A stretch of 64,000 nucleotides of DNA, from positions 2,170,001 through 2,234,000 of the forward strand of contig CBDDKZ010000005.1 in assembly GCA_965230415.1 (NCBI GenBank). The letters run 5' to 3'. The DNA is from CBDDKZ01 sp965230415 (lineage in GTDB: Bacteria; Bacteroidota; Bacteroidia; Cytophagales; JAAEPT01). A program made the translations under genes and the position numbers. This document shows, in pieces, positions 63,601-64,000 of this stretch. The stretch's first letter is position 1, and every line of letters begins with the position of its first letter. The notes under the pieces were generated by a model. That model had not been told where the DNA came from and did no database searches. It saw only the letters and a program-made list of their open reading frames with translations.

Positions 63601-64000
63601 TGCTTGTGCAGTGATCAGCGGATTTGTATTAAACGATGAAGATTGTGACGACAACAACGGAGCGGTAAATCCGGATGCTACTGAAATCTGTGATGAGATC
63701 GATAACGATTGTGACGGTGAAATCGATGAAGGTGTGCAAACACAATTCTTCGCTGATAGCGACAGAGACGGATGGGGAGCTAACAACACTTGGGTGTGGG
63801 CTTGTAGCAACCCTGGAAATGTACCGGAAGCGTTTGTACTAATTTCTGGTGACTGTAACGATTCGCACTCGGGTATCAACCCAGGTGTAGATGAAATACC
63901 AGGAAATGGTTTCGATGACAACTGCGATGGTGAAATCGATGAAGAAGCCGGTTGTGAAGTTGAAGCTGCTAACGGTGAGTACACCTTATCTATTTCAGAA
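57638..64000 (+). CDS. Giant secreted multidomain protein: propeller, CBM6-like, PKD-like and MopE motifs (3' end outside window)
   Basis: The frame is open for 2,121 codons to the right edge. It has a signal peptide (MNKLLTCLIALICSSTIFAQ). Residues ~110-750 are a sortilin/BNR-type beta-propeller with many Asp-box turns (STDGGANW, SSDNGASW, STNAGADW). Residues ~800-955 and ~1562-1715 are two CBM6-like domains (EAEFYDEGG, VGWIFDGEWL). Residues 1087-1561 are five PKD/K319-like repeats. MopE-type metal-binding motifs (DNDxDGF...DCDD...NPxAxEICDGIDNDCDGEIDE) occur at ~752-795, ~955-998 and six times in ~1717-2108. This is a calcium-rich surface protein, probably type IX cargo, and may bind or cleave polysaccharide. 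No catalytic site is proven. Confidence 0.93.
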   Translation, partial: MNKLLTCLIALICSSTIFAQQAYWDMMNDPNANLNDIITRAEAHFDAMGRGKGIGMKPFYRWLNDNRHNFDEQGNRIKKDNPYLQLQKFKKAKGAQKLAAATTDFQWHELGMRSFERNVSVNNLFNFGPGNGRITGIAYDNVNNIIYITSPGGGLWSSANSGASWEPVDDQLASLELMTVAVDPNNTNTIYVGGNFNRLFKSTNAGADWTALDLGVEPQFSEYSIKKVVVRPSNSNEVFVTSTEGLFRSTNGGASFQRIVDERNFEDVKFKADNDNIAFASSDSIWRSTDGGANWTSVSDGVVASDRTMLAVTPANPDIVYAIQANSSDGLGFLYKSTDAGLSFDVVVTGDPANSTNYLSGSFRSNQAGGQAHYDMAIAVSPSDADDVWIGGVYAHHSTDGGLTFPERAIELTENRDVHNDHHAMEYINGEFFNGNDGGIYKYDPAQEGFIDLSANLGITQFYRMASSEVDPYIIVGGSQDNGSWRKLGDNNPENWKKVGPGDGMEALVHPTNPMTIYFTSQHFQRMYVSHDGGNSADIITRPSGDSWTWTPVFTINPIDGSKIYVGAGNVYESSDNGASWQKLTDHSGVINDIEICRANTDVIYYTNGAGIYASTNGGADFAEVDPTNTISRGTQEVASSPFNASVIAVSTNDDVYMSFDGGLTFNNITANLPDLHIYDVALDGTANNGVYVATEIGIYYTNDDLAGWETFGLGLPNVAVRELDVNYGAQLLRAATYGRGIWEVPLFTPANVDDDNDGFTADVDCNDDDETINPEANDVAGDGIDANCDGFDGNNPQQAFNGTPQTIPGIVEAEFYDEGGAGIAYFDTDAGNNGNAIRNDDVDVEFGSSNGNVGWIFDGEWLKYTVVVETDGLYTVNASVASINSGTSFNLMLDEQELTGAIDVPNTGNWQIYQTVSVSDLNLTAGTHELRFNATANGFNVDEFEFVLDQDLTDNDKDGYFAFEDCDDENNEVHPLAYELLNNGIDDNCNGEAINFDYTISTETPCVNEAFFLDLTESSTPEFYQSFNWIVSWDGGSVWLGYEGEAREVIVPVEGEIIISSSLSIPNQDSPIIPARTMMVSACDDNQPPVVAAGDFKQITLPTNSVTVDDAVAFDNDGTIASLQWTQDAGPNTATISGATTIEPTFSGLVEGLYDFRLTGTDDDGASSFGLVSVRVNPAENQAPIIAAGDFKQITLPTNSVTVNDAVARDNDGTIASLLWTQDAGPNTATISGATTIEPTFSGLVEGLYDFRLTGTDDDGASSFGLVSVRVNPAENQAPIIAAGDFKQITLPTNSVTVNDAVARDNDGTIASLLWSQDSGPNTATISNGTTIEPTFSGLVEGLYEFRLTGTDDDGASSFGTVSVRVNPAENQAPIIAAGDFKQITLPTNSVTVNDAVARDNDGTIASLLWSQDSGPNTATISNGTTIEPTFSGLVEGLYEFRLTGTDDDGASSFGTVSVRVNPAENQAPVVGAGDFKQITLPTDFLAIDDAVAFDNDGTIVSLQWTQDSGPNTATIGNATTIEPTISGLVAGLYEFRLTATDDDGATNFGTVSVRVHPAASNQTPFNGTAQVIPGTVEAEFYDEGGANEAYFDTDAGNNGNFLRSDDVDVEVGSSNGNVGWIFDGEWLEYTVDVQTTGSYSVAVSVASINSGTSFNLELDGNSLTGTINVPNTGNWQSYQTVTAEGLQMTAGTHILRFNALANGFNVDDYVFTLEAGPVDNDNDGFTADVDCDDNNPAINPGATEVCDGVDNDCDGQIDEGVLTLFYFDRDQDQFGSQTEDPIAACVSPEPAFLYETNNDDCDDTRDVDFPGAPENCDQRDNDCDGQVDEGIATSQFFADDDNDGFGDPSRPVQSCGFFVGISSNDEDCNDENSAVNPNAAEICDGIDNDCDGEIDEDGDLITWYRDQDNDTYGNPDITIESCTQPDGYVDRAGDCDDTRDNMNPDEQELCDQIDNNCNGVNNEGLLIMQYQDVDGDGFGTPDSSLSACAVISGFVLNDEDCDDNNGAVNPDATEICDEIDNDCDGEIDEGVQTQFFADSDRDGWGANNTWVWACSNPGNVPEAFVLISGDCNDSHSGINPGVDEIPGNGFDDNCDGEIDEEAGCEVEAANGEYTLSISE
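60896..62320 (+). repeat. Five tandem 285-bp (95-codon) PKD-like repeats
   Basis: Units start at 60896, 61181, 61466, 61751 and 62036. Each begins NQAPxxAAGDFKQITLPTNS and ends SVRVNPAE. Units 3 and 4 are almost identical at the DNA level; units 1 and 2 share other long identical tracts. This mosaic pattern points to recent unequal exchange or gene conversion. Unit 5 is the most diverged. Confidence 0.93.

Overview
The window is chromosomal DNA of a member of the Bacteroidota. The evidence is promoters of the TTTG/TAnnTTTG type, a fused SecDF, a ribosomal protein S16 with a long acidic tail, a type IX secretion C-terminal domain, many lipoproteins and TonB-dependent receptors with carboxypeptidase-like N-terminal domains, and very large repeat-built surface proteins. 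I cannot place it below phylum with confidence. No tRNA, rRNA or CRISPR array was seen.

Layout. 1-8276 (minus) is most of a giant secreted protein of at least 2,758 residues, made of 26 cadherin/Ig-like domains; its C-terminus lies outside the window. 8756-12820 (plus) holds an acyl-CoA dehydrogenase, an AraC-type regulator and a Upf1-like helicase. 12885-19628 mixes hypothetical genes with a large FAD/Fe-S 2-hydroxyacid dehydrogenase. 19633-27442 (minus) holds a metalloprotease-like secreted protein whose catalytic motif is broken, a lipoprotein resembling that protein's propeptide, a His-tailed FKBP isomerase, and a lipoprotein/outer-membrane pair sharing a C-terminal module. 27677-29286 contains two frameshifted genes. 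29906-35820 (minus) is a TonB-dependent receptor and a BtuF-BtuC-BtuD type ABC importer behind a cobalamin riboswitch. 35923-44544 is housekeeping: secDF, a TrkA-like protein, rdgB, then rpsP-rimM-(44-residue membrane peptide)-trmD-rplS and dapF.

The accessory centre is 44556-48460. Two nearly identical IS110-family elements lie head to tail with no gap. They abut an array of seven 11-bp palindromes spaced at exactly 21 bp. The array ends just upstream of a textbook sigma-54 promoter that drives a small RNA ending in a terminator. A second copy of the same RNA, with its own sigma-54 promoter, follows within 250 bp. Three more of the 21-bp-phased palindromes then stand in front of a DUF4105 membrane protein gene. 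This pair of RpoN-dependent small RNAs with phased operator arrays is the best candidate here for an undescribed system.

48459-51420 carries DUF4105, a VOC protein, DUF427 and an unknown gene. 51502-56354 is an apparent iron-uptake operon (DUF4856 lipoprotein, imelysin-like lipoprotein, TonB receptor) behind a strong promoter and a perfect palindrome resembling a Fur box. 57638 to the right edge is a second giant secreted protein with a BNR/sortilin-like propeller, two CBM6-like domains, five tandem 285-bp PKD-like repeats and eight MopE-type metal-binding motifs; it is also cut by the window edge.
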